A program made the translations under genes and the position numbers. A DNA stretch of 64,000 nt from Sulfidibacter corallicola. Lineage in GTDB: Bacteria > Acidobacteriota > Holophagae > Acanthopleuribacterales > Acanthopleuribacteraceae. Location: positions 1,054,001-1,118,000 of the forward strand of contig NZ_CP071793.1 of the NCBI RefSeq assembly GCF_017498545.1, read 5' to 3'. Positions within the stretch are counted from its first letter, which is position 1. Every line of letters starts with the position of its first letter. Below, one piece after another: positions 62,366 to 64,000 of this stretch. The notes beneath the pieces are model-generated. The model did no database searches, was not told the DNA's origin, and worked only from the letters and a program-made list of their open reading frames with translations.

Positions 62366-64000
62366 ATGAGACACTCTCGACAAACGCTTCCAATCGACGA
62401 GTTTGTCATCCAGCTCAGCGGAGCCCCGAACGATCACGTTCAGGCCCATGTCCATTCCTCGATGGGCCAGGGGCATCGGGTTTTCCCCTTGCCGATCACG
62501 ATGTGCCGCCGGCAGCTTTTCCCGCTGGACGATCCCGCCGGTTTGGGACGTGAATTGTACGACCTCTTGTTTCAAGACGACCTGGCGATGCTTCTCGAGG
62601 AAACGCTGGTGCATCGCCGTGAGCGGGAGATTCGCTTCGTGATCAAGGCCAACTTGAACGATCCGGCGGCCCTTGCCCTCATGCGCTTGCCGTGGGAGCT
62701 GTTGCACCATCCACGGGAGCGGATGTTCCTCTTTCTCAGCCTGCAACGCTCGCTGGTCCGTTTCCTGGATCTGCCGCGCCCGGCGGTTGCGATGGACAGA
62801 CCCGAGCGATTGCGGGTGTTGGTGGCGTGGGCCAATCCTCGAGACCTGCGCCAATTGGACGTACCCCGCGAGTTGTCACTTTTGGCGTCGGTTCAACGGG
62901 ACAGGGCCCACATCGAACTGGAGGTGTTGGGGCGGGCCACCTCCCGGTCGCTACTGGAAAAGCTCCAGGAAGGCACCTTTCACGTGTTTCACTTCATCGG
63001 CCACGGCGAGGGAACGATTCGCGATGGCACACAGGGGGCGCTGTACTTCGAAACGGAGACGGGAGAGGCGCGAGCCATCGCCGCGACCGAACTGGCGACG
63101 CTCCTGACCGAGGCCCAACCGGGCTTGCGTACCGTGTTTCTCAATGCCTGCGGTACTTCCGAATTGGCAGGCGGGGCGAACGTGCATCCCTTCGCGGCGA
63201 CCGCTTCGGCCCTGACCCTGCGGGGGATCGAGACCGTGTTGGCGATGCAGGGCGGTTTTCCCGACAAGGAAGCATGTTGCTTCGGCGCCCACTTTTACCG
63301 GCTCCTGGCCCAGGGGCGACCGGTGGATCGATGTGTGGCTTCGAGTCGGATCATGTTGTTCGCCATGAATCCCGAAAGGCCGGTCTGGGCCGTGCCAACG
63401 CTCTATTCGCGGCAACCGGAATGTCGCTTGTTTCATGCCGGGATCCGCTCCTCGGATGTTGGCGCATCGACGACACCCATCTCGGGACCGAGTGTTGGTC
63501 ATCCTCCCACAGCGAGCCCCGGCCAAAAGCTGCGCCCGTCGGAATTCATCACCCGGTTTCGTTCGCGACGCTTTCTCCCGGAGGCGGGAGCACGCCTCGT
63601 GGCGTCTTGGAGGGACATGACCCTGGCGACACCGGAAGCCGCGTTGGATGTGGTGGACCGGTTGGCCACATCCGAAACCTCGGCCCTGACGGCCCGTATG
63701 GCGGTTCTTTGGCTCGTGGCCCACTGTGCCCACGATGCGCTGGCCCATCCGGGCCTGACACATCGACTTTTTCACGCCCTGCTGGCCGTGGCCGCCGACA
63801 GGGGGGAAACTGGCGCTTCTCCTTACCCCACTCTGGCACTGGACGCCATTGCTCGACTGTTGGCCGCCGTGGATCGACCTCACTCGGTTCTACCGAGCGA
63901 AACCTGGCCCGATCCGCAAGCGAGGTCGCACTTGCTGACCCTCTTCGAAGTGTTCGCCCATCCGCGGGTGAGATTGGGGCCGATTCAGCGGGTTTGGCTC
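62366..64000 (+). CDS. Cytosolic CHAT-domain protein, C-terminus beyond the window
   Basis: The frame from ATG 62366 stays open for all 545 codons to the window end. The ribosome-binding site is weak (AGGGAC). Residues 1-350 are a CHAT-type module: FPLDDPAGLGRELYDLLFQD, LMRLPWELLHH, LRVLVAWANPRDL, then the dyad H213 (HFIGHGEGT) and C262 (VFLNACGTSE), and IETVLAMQGGFPDKEA. Both catalytic residues are present. From about 395 on it is helical, perhaps HEAT- or TPR-like (TARMAVLWLVAHCAHDALAH). No signal peptide is visible. With the divergent C25-like gene it may form a protease pair. Confidence 0.85.
   Translation, partial: MRHSRQTLPIDEFVIQLSGAPNDHVQAHVHSSMGQGHRVFPLPITMCRRQLFPLDDPAGLGRELYDLLFQDDLAMLLEETLVHRREREIRFVIKANLNDPAALALMRLPWELLHHPRERMFLFLSLQRSLVRFLDLPRPAVAMDRPERLRVLVAWANPRDLRQLDVPRELSLLASVQRDRAHIELEVLGRATSRSLLEKLQEGTFHVFHFIGHGEGTIRDGTQGALYFETETGEARAIAATELATLLTEAQPGLRTVFLNACGTSELAGGANVHPFAATASALTLRGIETVLAMQGGFPDKEACCFGAHFYRLLAQGRPVDRCVASSRIMLFAMNPERPVWAVPTLYSRQPECRLFHAGIRSSDVGASTTPISGPSVGHPPTASPGQKLRPSEFITRFRSRRFLPEAGARLVASWRDMTLATPEAALDVVDRLATSETSALTARMAVLWLVAHCAHDALAHPGLTHRLFHALLAVAADRGETGASPYPTLALDAIARLLAAVDRPHSVLPSETWPDPQARSHLLTLFEVFAHPRVRLGPIQRVWL

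Overview
The window looks like a stretch of a high-GC, Gram-negative chromosome, most likely an Acidobacteriota member. Pointers are a VWFA-related protein of the acidobacterial type at 28270-29652, Pal and other outer-membrane functions, a CsgG-like protein, and many signalling and caspase-like proteins. The placement is inference; there is no rRNA or other taxonomic marker, and I see no tRNA or CRISPR array.

Layout. 1-23 kb: housekeeping and signalling genes (a truncated RAYT transposase, a TlpA-like thioredoxin protein, a PilZ/receiver protein, thiL, a diguanylate cyclase, a Pycsar-effector-like membrane protein, a 2033-residue PKS-like protein, Hsp20, lon, a YcxB-like protein, a CPBP protease). 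Most of their boundaries are filled by arrays of a short asymmetric core, GGGTGTCCC/GGGACACCC. The same core has expanded in frame inside the PKS-like gene. 23-30 kb: envelope genes (lepB, a GerMN lipoprotein, an AMIN/Amidase_3 amidase, pal, a VWFA protein). 30-40 kb: a partner-switching style module (receiver-PP2C phosphatase, RsbW-like kinase, zinc-ribbon pseudokinase-FGE protein), then a MacAB-like ABC exporter operon. 40-46 kb: a leftward membrane operon (M48 protease with zinc ribbon, pentapeptide-repeat protein) divergent from a CsgG-like protein.

46-64 kb is the most unusual part. It encodes a parallel Hsp70 machine: a lidless DnaK-like ATPase, two related proteins with J-domain-like modules but no HPD, a GrpE-like protein and a membrane protein with an FHA-like tail. 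An ECF sigma factor, a zinc-less membrane anti-sigma factor and an exported TPR-CHAT protease follow directly. Then come a 77-residue protein with a duplicated TGLD-centred motif, a C25/caspase-like protease and a second CHAT protein cut by the window edge. My reading is a chaperone-gated, stress-regulated caspase-like proteolytic system; that link is inferred from gene order and families only.

The PKS-like protein is a pseudo-megasynthase: KS Cys and both His, KR Tyr, and TE Ser and His all appear replaced. A REP-type palindrome cluster lies at 48.4-49.2 kb. Intrinsic terminators are visible at 5.5, 39.9 and 49.2 kb, and a good sigma-70 promoter stands before the ECF gene.
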